Made by a program: the position numbers and the translations under genes
Shown: positions 22,750 through 34,597 of the stretch, piece by piece
Position numbering within the stretch: the first letter of the stretch is position 1
Layout of the letters: each line of letters starts with the position of its first letter
The notes under the pieces: generated by a model
Seen by the model: only the letters and a program-made list of their open reading frames with translations
What the model was told of the DNA's origin: nothing
Database searches by the model: none
From: Cryphonectria parasitica EP155
Lineage: Eukaryota > Ascomycota > Sordariomycetes > Diaporthales > Cryphonectriaceae
Assembly: GCF_011745365.1 (NCBI RefSeq)
Contig: NW_024468909.1
Span: 3,658,001-3,722,000, forward strand
Direction of reading: 5' to 3'
DNA length: 64,000 bases

Positions 22750-23885
22750 GTTGATAGGAGGTGCGGGCTCGGGCTCGAGGAAACTGTCGAAGTTGCATTC
22801 CAAGAGAAAGGAAAGGAAAGGAAAGAAAGAGGAAAACAATAAGCAGCCAAGAACACAGGAGGAGGACGAAAAAAGACAAGTCACACCCGGACGGAATTAA
22901 GAACGTTTTTCTTCTCGCATCTTCTCCCACGAATCGACTGTCATCTATCGGGCTCCACCGATGGCTTTGCTTTTTCCAAGCATCGATCGACCCACAACAC
23001 CCGGCCACGGCACCGAGGTGGCTCCCGTGCCGAGGTTTCTCCCTCAAGAAAAGGACCTTCGAGAACAAATATTACTGTACATAGTTAGATAGTGTACAAG
23101 CGAGAATTGAAATGGCGCCAGGGGTTCGTACCTGTTTGTGTGTGTTGGAGGAGGCTCTGCGGATCCTGCAAGTTTTGGGCGCGCCACACCCGTTCGAAGC
23201 CGCTGTGGGTCCATCATTAGAAAATGCCTCGGCTGCAGCCTTGCCCCTATATACAGATTTGTCTCCTTAATTCTTTTTTTGGGAGGGGGCAAACAGAGAA
23301 TTTGAAGGGAGGGCTGAACAATTGCGAATGCGCCGCCTTCTTTCCAAGACTTCTTGGGAGAGGGAATGCTTGGGTTACCAAGGGAAGATCTAATATCATG
23401 CCCGGACCCAGAATTTCTGGCCGGAAATAAAGCGGTGAAAGAGAGGCCAATGCAGTTCCGAGGCTCGTAGTAGATAAGGTTTTTTTTTCTTCTTTGCTTT
23501 TGAAGAATTCGTCTGTTTGCAATTTCCGCCCTCGCGACCATTTGTCAGACGAGTCTCGGGCTTCAACCGCTTGCACCCGGGTCGCCTTCGCCAAAGATTA
23601 CGACCACCATCACGAATATGTCCGACAGACTCTCCTTCGGACAGACTAGCAACGAGCCGATGTTGGAGAGACTCGTCGTCGACTGAAATCGAGTACGTCT
23701 TTGTCTCTCAACAGAAAGTTTGGAAATCCATCCTCACCTTGAGGCCATCAAGGTGTACGAGGGGTCGGAGCCGGGATTCGGACGCGGAGTGAGAACCGAG
23801 GACCAGTCTTCCTCCGACCCCTGCGCCAATCCTCTTCGGCGTCGTCGTACTATACAGTAGCTCGAGGGCTCTGGTCCCCACAGAT
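22750..23885. other. MFS promoter and 3' flank of the methyltransferase gene
   Basis: About 1.1 kb upstream of the MFS start and downstream of the rRNA methyltransferase stop. It contains purine-rich leader-like sequence at 22800-22830 and two GTAC-type palindromes near 23070-23097 and 23845-23860. No gene is supported. Confidence 0.5.
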
Positions 23886-25702
23886 TCAGTCGTCAAAGCC
23901 ATCCCAGTCACTTTCACCCTGCAAGTCCGCTGCTGGCTCCACTCCATGCTCATCGATACCCGACTCAGCCACGTCAAGTAACGGCGGGTCGATAGACAGA
24001 TCGCCCCCTCTCGGCGATGCTTTCTTAGACTTCCTCGAAGGCTGTGGCACATGTTCCAGTCTCTGGGCTTCTTCCACCACTGGTATGAAGGTCTCATCGT
24101 CACTACTGCCGTCGCGTATGAAAGCAGCCACGAAGAAACCCATGACGCCACGGCCATCGTCCTTGTAGGTGCGGATGCAGGCTTCGCCCACCTCGCTGTT
24201 CCCATCGCAGGCATCGGCCTGACCGCGAACCGGCCATGCTTGCATCCCGCTCACTTGAGACTCCCGAGGCAGCACACGCCATCCGCGCTGCCGTGCAATA
24301 TCTGATTGCAAGGCTTTCAGGACCACAAGCTCGTTCTCCTCCGCATGGACGGAGCAGGTCGAATATGTGATTTTTCGCGTGGCCGGAAAGCTGAAGGCGT
24401 GCAGAAGTATGGTAAGTTGGAAGTCTGCGAGTGCCTTCAGCCGTGCCTGGAGGTCCTTTTCCGAGACTGCCACAGTCGTATTCCCATCGTCGTCAATCAA
24501 GACTTTCTCGGATTCCAGATCGTCGTCGCCCTGCCGTTTCCGCTTTTTGGACGTAGCGCCTGCGACATCCTTTGATGCTCTCCCCTGTCCTTTTGCTGCT
24601 GCTGCTGCTGCTATAGCTGTCGGAAGATGCAGATCTGGCATGTCGTCGCGGCCGACAATACCACTCCCAGAACAGCTCGGATCTAGGAGGATCGCCCCGA
24701 CCTTGCGGTACTTATCGTCCGAAGGCTTAACTTTGAGGAAGTCCTGCCCCTGGTAAATCTGTGTAAAGTCGTCCGAACCGGCCGTCTTGACCATCTTTTC
24801 GAGAGTCTTGGCGCGTTTTGCGTCCTTCTCGAAAGCATAGATGCTGGCATGCGGCCCTGGCTCGTGGCTCCGTGATCTGATGATTGCCGCCAGGTGCGTC
24901 GTCTTATTGCCCGGCGCGGCACAACCATCAATAACACTACCATCCTCGGTCTGTGGGTCGAGCAGGTAGGCTGGGAAGCAAGAGGCTTTGTCCTGAAGGA
25001 TGATGGCACCTGATTTATAGGCCTGGCATTTCGCAAAGTCAAACCGAGGGGGAACGGCCACAAGGTCCGGGATATGCTCGTCGACGTAGATGAGCTTGCC
25101 TGTCCCCTCCAGAACCTTGGGGATCGAGTCTGTCCTCTGGTAAGTCTCGAAGGTGGTGGCCAGCTGCTCATCCAGGGTAGACTTCAAGGTGTTGATCCGG
25201 ACCCATCGAGGATGTTGGCTCCTCGAGTGCAAAGACGCCTCAACATGTTCGGTCAGGGCCTCCACGGAAGAGCATTTCCTGCGTATCCTGGCACGGCTGA
25301 ACTCTGCCGTCAGGCGAGACCTGTGACGTTCAATTGTGGCCCGCAGACCGTGCGACGCTGGCAGGGCGATGCCGCCTTTTGCCAGCAGAAAGTCGTGCAC
25401 CAACAGCAGCGAGAGAACAGGCGTGAGCTAGGGAGGTATGGTCAGCCTCGCGCGCTGTCGAAGGGAAGGGAGAAGGGATGGGAAGAGGTAGAGCGCCTTG
25501 CCTTTCTCTCGTGTTTAAGCAGCTGCGCGTGATCAATGACCTCAGACAGGATCGATGACCATTTGCATGACTCCACTGCCAGAGCATACACCTGACCTCG
25601 GGGCGACTTTAGATCTCTGCTGTTGAAGACGCGAGAGCGCAGGTTTCCACCAGCAGCTGCGTCGCCATCGAGAACTGATGCAGTCTCGTGGTAGAGCGAC
25701 AT
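23886..25702 (-). CDS. RCM1: rRNA (cytosine-C5) methyltransferase, NSUN5/Rcm1 type
   Basis: Two exons, 25502-25702 and 23886-25427, give 580 aa. The 74-nt intron uses a GC donor (AAG/GCAAGG) and a TAG acceptor; no GT donor exists in that interval, and the joined product LLKHERK-LTPVLSLLLVHDFLL matches the family N-terminus. The enzyme uses S-adenosylmethionine to methylate a cytosine in large-subunit rRNA (yeast Rcm1: 25S C2278) in the nucleolus. SAM-binding motif DGCAAPGNKT is at about 234-243, the LLDPSCSGSG motif (Cys about 319) and the YSTCS motif (Cys about 425) supply the two catalytic cysteines. Between them lies an Ala run and a ~50-residue charged, Lys-rich insert (KKRKRQGDDD). The tail is acidic and ends GFDD. 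The start is ATG at 25702 with A at -3. Family assignment is strong; the exact rRNA target is by analogy. Confidence 0.88.
25428..25501 (-). other. Non-canonical GC-AG intron
   Basis: Donor AAG/GCAAGG at 25501 and acceptor CCTAG ending at 25428, length 74 nt, phase 0. GCAAG is the expected donor form for GC-AG introns. Unspliced, the frame stops before exon 2 is reached. Confidence 0.75.
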
Positions 25703-26727
25703 TTCTCACGACAGTGGTGGCTGGTCGAGAACGTGCGACGGAAGAGCACTGCAGATCGCAGGTGCGTGAAGTCAACTGAATTAGTACTTTTTGAAGTATC
25801 TCTAGTGTGTCAACTTCCAGATGTTTTGACCCCTGTCGGGACTAACTTTTGCTGCAAACCTCAATACTAACCAAATTTGAAAGGGTGCATCCATCTAGGT
25901 GACAATACCATGGTAGAGAGTATAGAAAGTCCTCTGCTCAAAGTCATGCAGCAAGAACCTTAAATTTTGTTATCTTTTTTTTTTCTTCCACTGTAAATTT
26001 TTGTATTCTTGGGAGGGAAGCAAGGATCCATGTTCTTGCAGTTGAAGCCTAGCGCTAGTCTCATTATGACATAGCTTAGAGGGTGGAGGAAACGCTACCC
26101 TCAGGCACTACGTACTATGGCAGTACTGTTTGTACAGAGCTACATTCTATATCCCTACAACTTTTCATATGAAAGAACAGCATTGAATTTATATACAATA
26201 GGTCTCATTGCACAGACGACAAGCTCAGCAACAACAATGATGACATCTCTGTACTGGCAACATCTGTTGGCTGGAAATACCAGCCACTGCTCATCACCAT
26301 TCAATTGGTATCACCTGCTGGGAACAGACCTGCAGACGGCTCTACTCTGGCCCATCACAGTCAGATTAGGTAGCATTCGACAGACGGCAGCTCGACTCGG
26401 ACAGTGCAGACTACGAAACAGAGGATATGGGGGGAGTATACTGTGTTTTACATAACGTGGTGCAATGTGGAGGGAACTCATGACAGCTGACACACTCCGA
26501 AAGTCTAGAAAGGAAGTCAAACCACATCCCAACGCAAGAGGCGGCGTAAATCGTGCACGCGTGGCGGCTAACGTATTGTCCATGGTCAACAGTCGAAGGC
26601 GCGATGCCAGACTTCCATGAGCTCATTCTCTGAGAAACGAGCCATCTTCTACTAGTGAAACGATGCATTCTCCGTAGCCGAGAAGGGGACAAGTTGCAGC
26701 CACCGTACAACAACAGCATAACCCACC
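25703..26727. other. Intergenic region
   Basis: About 1 kb between the methyltransferase start and the stop of the potassium transporter. Contains a GTAC-type cluster at 26104-26137. No gene is supported. Confidence 0.5.
26104..26137. repeat. GTAC-rich palindromic cluster
   Basis: Contains ACGTACT, AGTACT and TGTACA within about 34 bases, in non-coding DNA. Confidence 0.45.
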
Positions 26728-29497
26728 TCAAATCTCCTTCAAGAATCCAACCTCAATCACCTTGTCGACATCAATATTCAGATCTGCCAATTTCGTCCGT
26801 GAATTCTCCCGAATCCACAAGAAGGCCCACAACAGCGCCCTTCTGACCAGCCCAGCAGGGTGAAACCCACGCTCGTGCTTGATCCGCATCGTCTCCTTGC
26901 CGAGCACATACACAACCTGCGCCTCATGAGCCGCCTTCAGCTCCTCCAGCTCGCCAGCGGCGCCGCCACCGTTGTGGGCACCTCTCGTCAGGGACAGCTC
27001 GATCTGCGCCACGAGGTCTCTCGCCATGCCGGGCTTGAGCACGTCGTCCGTGTACCCATGACGCATGACAACGCTATAGGCGCGGTCGACACCAGGCGCG
27101 CGCACGACGACGTACCTCTCCGCGCAGGGGACGGTGGGCACGGGGAGAGGCCGCATGTGGAAGAAGACGGTGACGGACGGGCGGGCGGCGAACTTGCGCA
27201 CGAAGTGGGTGAAGGACGGCGGGAGAACGTCTCTGTCGCCGTTCTTGTCGAAGAAGATGCCCAGCCCGGGCACAATCGACACGGGCGTTCCGCCAAAGGA
27301 CTGGGTCAGACGGGTCTCGCGCTTCTTCGACGACGACGAGGAGGATGGTCGTGCTGCAGGCGACAGGCCTCCCTGGTCTGGTGCTCCATCGGCCTTGACC
27401 AGCAGTGCTGACGCAGGGAGGCGGTCGAGGTGTTCTGCGGCCCACTGAGCCTCCTTGCCGAAGCGCCAGAGGATGAAGATGGAGCAGAGGATGGCGGACA
27501 GGAGGATGGTGAACCATGCTCCGTCGGGCACCTTGGTCAGGACCGCGCTGAGATATGTGCCGTCCAGACAGGCGAAGAGGAGCCAGACGGGCAGGACCAC
27601 GAGAATGGGGAGCCTCCAGACGACGATAGCGACCAGCGCCACCATGCACGTGGTGATGAACGTGACGATGATGACGCAGACTCCGTAGGCGTTTCCGAGA
27701 GATGTAGTGTTGTTGTAGACCGCAGTTACAATGACGGTACCGATCATCAAGAGCCAGTTTGCAAAGGGCATGTAGATGTGCTCATGGAACTTGCGACTGG
27801 TGTGGACGGCTTTGATGTGAGGGAAATAGGACATCCTCATGACCTGGGACAGAAGCTGAAAGGTCGAGGTGATGAGGGCCTGAGAGGCAACGATGGCGGC
27901 CAGAACAGCGAGGATGAGGGAGAAGATCAGTGTTCCGGGAGGGACGGTGGAAAAGAACGGATTGGACCATGCAGTTCCCGAGGCATCCTGAGAGATGTAG
28001 GCAGCCTGGCAGGAAGAGAAGAAAGGTTTGGTTAGCGTCTCGAACCACTGTGGCAGAGAAGGCGTTTGACTTACTTGTCCAATATATGCAAAGAGTAGGC
28101 AGGGGTAAGCGATGCATAACCAGGAAATCTGGATAGCGCGTTTGCCAAAGGCGCCGAGATCCGCAAACATGGCCTCGACGCCAGTAAAGGCCAGCAACAT
28201 GCCGCCCAGCGACCTCCATCCCTCCTCGCCGTTCCGGATGAGATAGGTAAAGGCAAAGTACGGACTGAAAGCCTTGAGCACTGTGTAGTCGTATGTGGCG
28301 AGGTTGTAGATGCCAGAGACGAGGTTAAAAAGAAGCCAGAGCACGACGATGGGGGCAAACCCCGTGCCGAGCTTCGAGGTTCCGAAGGGCTGGATCGCGA
28401 AGAGGAGGACGAGGATGGCACATGACACGCCGATGATGACTGGTGTCCCAAGGCTGGGGTTCACCACACGAATGCCTTGAATCGCACCGAGGACGGACTG
28501 GGCTGGCGTGAGGACGCCATCTGCCATGATCATGGACACACCCTGTTGTGTGTGCATGCCAAGATGATTGCTCGTCAGCACTCTTTTTCTTTTTGGTCTT
28601 CTTTGTTGGTTGTTGAAGTATCAGTTTATCACTCACAAGCACGCCGACCACTTTCAAGATGGCTTTGGTCACAGGGCTGTTCTCGACAAACCGCCGGACA
28701 GACCGAGCCTCGGGTCGCAGCTCGCCAGTCCTGTAGCGCTGCATGCGTACCCCCTTCTCATATGGATCGCGGTGCGTGATTTCAATGAATCGCGAGAGGA
28801 GGCTGTATAGCGCAAATGTACCGCCCTGTCCATCATCGTCGGCGCTCAACACGATAAAGGTGTATTTGACGGTAACGATCAGAGTAAGAGACCAGATAAT
28901 GATGGATAAGGCGCCGACGAGATTGTCCCATGTTGGTTGGCTGGTGAAGGTGGAGGACTGGGAAATCATTCAGACAGAAGGCGTTAGTAAAAGGATTGTA
29001 TGCGTAAAGAGTTTATGAAAAGACGTTTTGAGAAAAGAAAAAGAACATTGACATACATAGACGTAGAGAGGACTTGTGCCGATATCACCATAGATGACAC
29101 CAGTTGCTATAGTACAGAGTCATCAGTCTTGTTATGCCATTGACACAAAAACAGATCAGGTGTGGCCTTTTTGAAACTTACCTTGCCAGCTGAGCCACAA
29201 TAAAACAAAACCACTGTATTTCTGGAGCAATTCTTTTAGCATTCCCAATCACTCGGTTTTAACCTCAAGAGGGATTTGTATTACCTGCTTCTGAGGCTTG
29301 TGCAGATCGTCATCGGCAATTTGACGTGCATTCTCCTCGTCTCCAATGATGGGACTGTGCTTCGTGACGGAATGAATCGAGGTTTCTTTCTCGGATAGCT
29401 TCTCGGTAGAAATATCCTCACGCTGCTGATTTGGCTGGGCAGGTGATTCAAACTGGATACGATAGGAAGGGTCTTGAGGGCCATCGGATGTCGCCAT
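26728..29497 (-). CDS. HAK1: HAK/KUP-type high-affinity potassium transporter
   Basis: Six exons, 789 aa: 29285-29497, 29182-29221, 29057-29106, 28637-28957, 28075-28542, 26728-28005. Introns are 63-99 nt with GTAATA, GTAAGT, GTATGT, GTGAGT and GTAAGT donors. All junctions preserve the frame. The N-terminal ~71 residues are a soluble Gln/Ser/Glu-rich region. The hallmark [15 protein letters not shown] follows at the start of the first membrane segments, assembled from the 40-nt and 50-nt exons. Further family motifs are [29 protein letters not shown] and [16 protein letters not shown]. About 12 hydrophobic segments precede a ~270-residue cytosolic C-terminus containing a Ser run. The expected role is proton-coupled potassium uptake at the plasma membrane under low potassium. 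Exon 2 has an alternative AG eleven bases upstream that would break the frame. Length fits the fungal family. The start has A at -3. Confidence 0.9.
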
Positions 29498-32492
29498 TGT
29501 GAAACAATGTAGGTGCTAGAGCACACACAACAGAGCCAAGAAGAAAAGAGAGGAGGGAATAGGACTGAGAGAAAGAGAGAGAGAGAGAAAGAGCGGACTG
29601 GAAGGGGGACGAGAAGAGGTGAAGGAAGGTGAGCAGGCGAGGAAGCGGTGTAAGTGAGTTCTTAAGTACAGAAGAAGGGGGAAAACGACGGGAGCCCGGT
29701 GAACTCTTTGTTGGCAATTTACTCCTTCAGTAAGGAACACTAGTTATGTTTGAGCCACTGCTGATCTCCGCCAGCTGTAGCTTGAAGACGGAAAAGAAGC
29801 ACCAACCCGTAGTGAGCTGATGCCAGGTAGTCATGCGATGGAGTCAGACCGGAATACTGAATGCGGCTACAGGTAAGGCAAGGGGGGAAACAAACAAGTG
29901 TGGTTAGACCTGTGATATCTCTTCCGCTAATCTTAGTATAGTTTCTCAATGAATGAATAATTATGCTTCGCGAAGAAGAACACCTCCCCCCCCCCCCCAA
30001 AGACACACACTTTTCTCTCCTATATTGCTGTATCTCCAGATGTCGTCAACATGTGACTGGCAATACAAAAGGGAAAAAAACTTTTTCCCTTTTTTTTTTT
30101 TTTTTTGTCTCTCGCACATAGTTCTAATTGTCAGTATCATCATTTAATGGTTCATGCAGCAGTATGTAATGCGCCTCCCGAACTATCAATCACGGCGCCA
30201 GCCCAAAGAATCAAGTTTTCCTTTTGGGGGCCTTGTAAATTACCTCAGCCTTATTGTTCAATTAACAAGAAGGCAACGATGGCCAGGTTAACAACCACCC
30301 GTGGCCAAGAGAACTAATGGACTTTACCTGAGTTTGCGCGCCTTGTCAGAAAATCGCTCATAGGGAGGAGAGATTAATTAGCACGTGCGTAGCGGGCCTG
30401 GGAAAGGAGGAGAGCGATGGATTCACGACCATGGCCCAAAGTCAAGGCCGCCCTCCCCTCCCCCCCCCCTTTGCTTCCCGCGCGTCCCTTCTCCAACATT
30501 ACACCGTTAAGAAATGCCGCATATAGTCCAGGAAAACGGGAAATCGCAAGAACCAGATTGGAGGAGAACTGACATGTGCCCGTTGGCTTGGCAAAGAGGA
30601 TGATGGCTGTGTTTTGCAGGCCAACTCGTCTTGGGCTAGCCTGGCCGGCTAACGAACCAGCATCATCCACACTGATGATAAGGTGAAGTGTCACCCTTAG
30701 CTGTCAAATTTACCTTTTTTTCTTTATTCTTTGTCCTCAGTGGAGGTGATTAGGTCGGGGGGAAATAAATGTCGCATATCAAAACATGAGCATGGGTCTG
30801 GATCTCTCTTCTCTTTTCGGGGCTCTGACGGCAGACGTATACAAATTGGGGAATCCGAAATGTGGAGTGACAGTGACGAAACCCCTCTTCATCCTCCGGA
30901 GGTGAGACACTATGGTCTGTACGCCCCGGGGTATGTACTTACCGTGTCGTTGGCACTACGATCCAGTAACATACTATGGCATACTACAAGCCAGCGAGCA
31001 GGAGGCACGTGATAATACTAGCACGACTACAATAAGTGAATTTCATCTTGTTTTCCTTCGGAAGTTATCCATCGCTCCACACCGTTGGGTTCAGCCTGGA
31101 GGCCTCTCTCGACCGGTTGGATATCTAGATTGTGTTTGACTCTTTGATATTACTCAAGGAAGGGATCTATCTGAAAAGAACAGCAAATTGGCCAGCACAA
31201 GACTAACTAACTCTCTTATCAGATTCTTTTGTCTCACGGAAGCAAACCAGCTCTGCAGCCGTTGTACGGTTCTTACCTCGTGAATCAATCGTGACCTGAA
31301 AACGAGAGCGGTCAAGCACCACAGCCCCCCCCCCCTGTTCTAAGCTAGCGGATAGACCCGTGATCCTAAACAACGACCCTGAAAACCCCTACTGTAGCGT
31401 GAATAGGTCATACACATTTAGCATGATACACTACTTAAATATCGCAAAAACCTGTGGAGGCCCGTTTAGGGTTTCAAGCACCTTTTTTTTTTCTTTCTCT
31501 ATCATTTTTTCTTTCTTATCTCAAAAGGGGCCAACGTCGGCTGGAGAAACTCTCTTAATTTCCAACCCGACACCACAATAGCGCTCAAAAGTTGTTCATT
31601 TCAATCAAATGCTCTTTATGCGCGAATTTCCCAACTGATGAGACGTTACATGAAGAAAACTATAGGGAAGGGGGGGGGCGGACTTGCTCACAATGTTTTG
31701 GCGGTTTCTAGTCCCTGGGCCTTCCTTGCCTTTTTCTTCTTCATTTCTTCAGAGATTTAGTGAAGTGAGCTAGATAGAGGAAGACCCTCGAAACGATCGA
31801 CCTATCATAGCAAGTGACCAAAGTGACAAGACAAAAAGTTACTGTAGTTATACCGCGTTTAGCAGTGAGGAACCATTCCAGATTAGGCCCACTTGTCCTA
31901 CAGAAATCCGTGTAATGCCATTCGTCTAAACAAAGCAGGGTTGATCCAAGGAGCAACACCACACCTCACTTCTCTCGCTGGCGCACAAAAAGACTCAGCC
32001 TCTGAAGGGCAAATTAAATGTCTCCTCGAAGCAGAAAAAGGAGATCACCGGAGAGAAAGAGAGAGGGAAGGGGGGAGGGAGAGAGAGAGAGAAAATTGCA
32101 GTGCTGGTTTGCAAAAGATATGTGCATTGTGCCTGAATACTCAAGGCATCCAAACGAGTGTCTGCTGGGTAAATAATACATACACAAGAAGCCAGAAGTA
32201 CAAAAAAGTGCAAGCGAGTGACAAGAATCGGCCTTCCCAGAAGCAAATCCCAGGTGATACCGCAGTATAGACACGAGGTCCTCCCTCCCCCGGAAGACAA
32301 GAATGAAGCAGAAGAGGAGAAGAGGAGAAAAGGAGAAGAGAGAAGAAATACAAGCAGGAGAAGAAAGAAAAAAAACAAGAACATCTATGCAAATGTCCAT
32401 CCAAAAAGAACAAAAAAAAAAAACCCCCCCAACATAAACATCTATATATATACAAGAATGAATGGACGGTCCCACCCTTTTATAACCAAGCG
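29498..32492. other. HAK promoter and 3.0-kb intergenic region
   Basis: No gene is supported. The HAK leader side holds GA-rich sequence (29565-29590). Further on are poly-C (29987-29998), poly-T (about 30090-30106), a GTAC-type stretch (30905-30985), a GA tract (32055-32092) and a long purine tract (32280-32400) just past the GH64 stop. Reading frames in the last part (32014-32475) are translations of these tracts. Confidence 0.5.
32280..32400. repeat. Long purine-rich tract
   Basis: About 120 bases made almost only of A and G on the plus strand. It lies immediately downstream of the GH64 stop codon, so on the transcript of that gene it would be a pyrimidine-rich 3' segment. Confidence 0.7.
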
Positions 32493-34597
32493 TTATGATA
32501 GCGATGTGACCACCTCGGTAATATTGACAGGATCAACCCCAAGAAATTGGGCCACGGGCGCCACATGCACACCAGCACCGGCGTGGTTCCTCGAAAGCAT
32601 GGGCATGACAAGATAGAAAAGAACAAGAAACAGCGCCATGGTGACGCGCGAAACGAGTGCACGGACGGACATGCTCAGAAACAAAGTAAGAAGCCGGACG
32701 ACGAGGTCGACAAGGGGCCGCGTCCTCGCGTAGACGGGCGACGCCTCGAGGCGCTCGAGCAGCGAGGTGACCCTCTCGCCCCAGCCGGGAGGCACGAGCG
32801 AGGTCAGAGGTCTGGTCATGAACGATGATGAGGATACAGCGCCTACAGCAACATCCTGTGCGTCTTGAAACCCTCCGCCGACGCCCTTGCAAAAGGCATC
32901 ATGCTTACCTCGGCCGAGGCCCTTCTCAAGGTCCACACTTGCCGAGTTGTACCCTTCGTCAGAAGCAGCACCACCGTCACTACCATCATTGTTGTCGTTG
33001 CTGCTCGCGTCAGACTCGGAGCCTGCGAGCATCTTCTTCTCGTCCTCGGGAAACAGCCACCCCGCGTCCCTGGGGACCCGCTGGTGCTGTGCCTGCTGGC
33101 GGCCGCCGGGCCGCTGGGCCACGCGTGTGGCCATGTCTCGGAGCTTGACGGTCGAAGTCGTGCTAGGGCCGCCGACGGTGACTGTGAGGACCGAGGGGTT
33201 GGGGTCGCTCAGGTAGCCGGACTGGTCCGCACCGCCAGTTGGAGTAACATCGTCACTGTTAGGCCGTTAGGTCAGTATTGATCTGCTTCTGAAAACGAAA
33301 GAAGGATTTTCATATTTCCTCTCGTAGAGGAAGACACTGAGAGAGAGAGGGAAAGGCAAGACTTACTATGGGAAGGCATAGCCCTTGCCATCAAGCTCAG
33401 TGGCGTGGCAGATGCGCGCATAGTGGTCAGTGATGGTATTAGTATAGTACGTGCTCACCACCTCATCATCGGGCTGAACAGCATCGATCAGCAGAGTGGA
33501 GCGGACAAACGCCGCGGCCAGGCGCGGGATGATGGCCTCGATCTCGGCGCCGCTCTGCGCAAACGGGCCGGTCGAGTTGGAGAAGATGTCGGCACTCGAG
33601 GGCTGCGAGAAGGTGCCCACACCGCTGAAGGTGAGGACGTCGTTCTCGACCGTGCCGTTCAGAGACCCGTACGTTGAAGTCTGGGTGTCGATGGTGAGGA
33701 CGGCCCCGTTGCTGTACTTGTCCCAGACCTCGGTCACATAGGGATCGTAATAGCCGTCGAAGAGCGAGCTGTTCATGACGATCCCGTTGTTGGGGGACAG
33801 CGCACGCAGGTTGGCACCGTTCAGCGTCACGATCAGATCACTCCAGCCCTGGCCGTCGCTGGCAGTCTGGGCCGTGAGCTCGCTGCAGACGGTGTCGAGA
33901 CCATCCGCAGGCAGGCCCTCGACCGTGGTGACGGTCCCGGATGTGTTCTCCAGCGAGAGGCCAATGGGCAGGCAGACGAAATCCACACAGGTGATGTTGA
34001 CATACAGCTGCGACGTGTTGAAGGTGAACTCGCAGAAATCCCAATAGATATTGTAGTTCGGGTCCGCAGTGTTTGTGGGCGAGGGCTCGACCAGCGCAGG
34101 CCCTTCATTCAGCAAAAAGGTCAAGGTCGCATCTCTGGAGAACCAGATGCGACCTCCGTCAGTTAGAGGAACAGTGATTGTTGTGGTACTTCCCGGCGCC
34201 CCTAGCGGGATGGCACAGTCAACAGCCAAGGCTGAGCCATTGCTAGAGGGCGAGGTTGGATAGTAGACTGTCTTCCCGTCACTGCAAGGAGAAGGAGGCA
34301 CGAGTGTCAATATCCTTTTTCGAGCAGAGAATCAAAATAGAGAGGTAGTCCTCTGATGAGATGGTCTTACCTTTCCAACAAATACACAGCATCGTTATTG
34401 CCTCCAGCAAGTCCGTTGACATAGGCATACGCGTTGGAGGAGCCCGTGTTGTTGACCAGAGCCACGGTCAACGTGGTACTGGCCGCAGCCGAGAGGGCGG
34501 CGTCGACATTAGCCGTGCTCTTCGAGGCCAGGTCGGTCGGCTGCTGGAGGATGTGATCCACCTTGGCCCTCTGGAGCGCTGCTGCGAGGGTCGCCAT
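32493..34597 (-). CDS. GH64 beta-1,3-glucanase-like protein with membrane-anchored tail
   Basis: Three exons: 34371-34597, 33367-34281, 32493-33255; 634 aa. Introns are 34282-34370 (GTAAGA/CAG) and 33256-33366 (GTAAGT/CAG); joined, the second gives GYAFPYDDVTPTGG. Residues ~45-400 match the GH64 (laminaripentaose-producing beta-1,3-glucanase, thaumatin-like) fold. Glu160 (WDFCEFTF) and Asp176 (NITCVDFV) have the 16-residue spacing of the catalytic Glu/Asp pair known for the family. Oddities: no signal peptide is seen, and beyond ~400 there is a long disordered acidic region, then two hydrophobic helices at ~562-582 and ~585-601 close to the C-terminus. A GTAAGC-TAG segment at 32843-32908 (66 nt, multiple of three) could be an unrecognised intron; removing it would shorten the protein by 22 residues. 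The gene may need an upstream exon for secretion. Family assignment is good, the tail and topology are inferred. Confidence 0.8.

Noticed and set aside
27430..28035. 201-codon plus-strand frame
   Set aside because: Antisense shadow of the HAK transporter.
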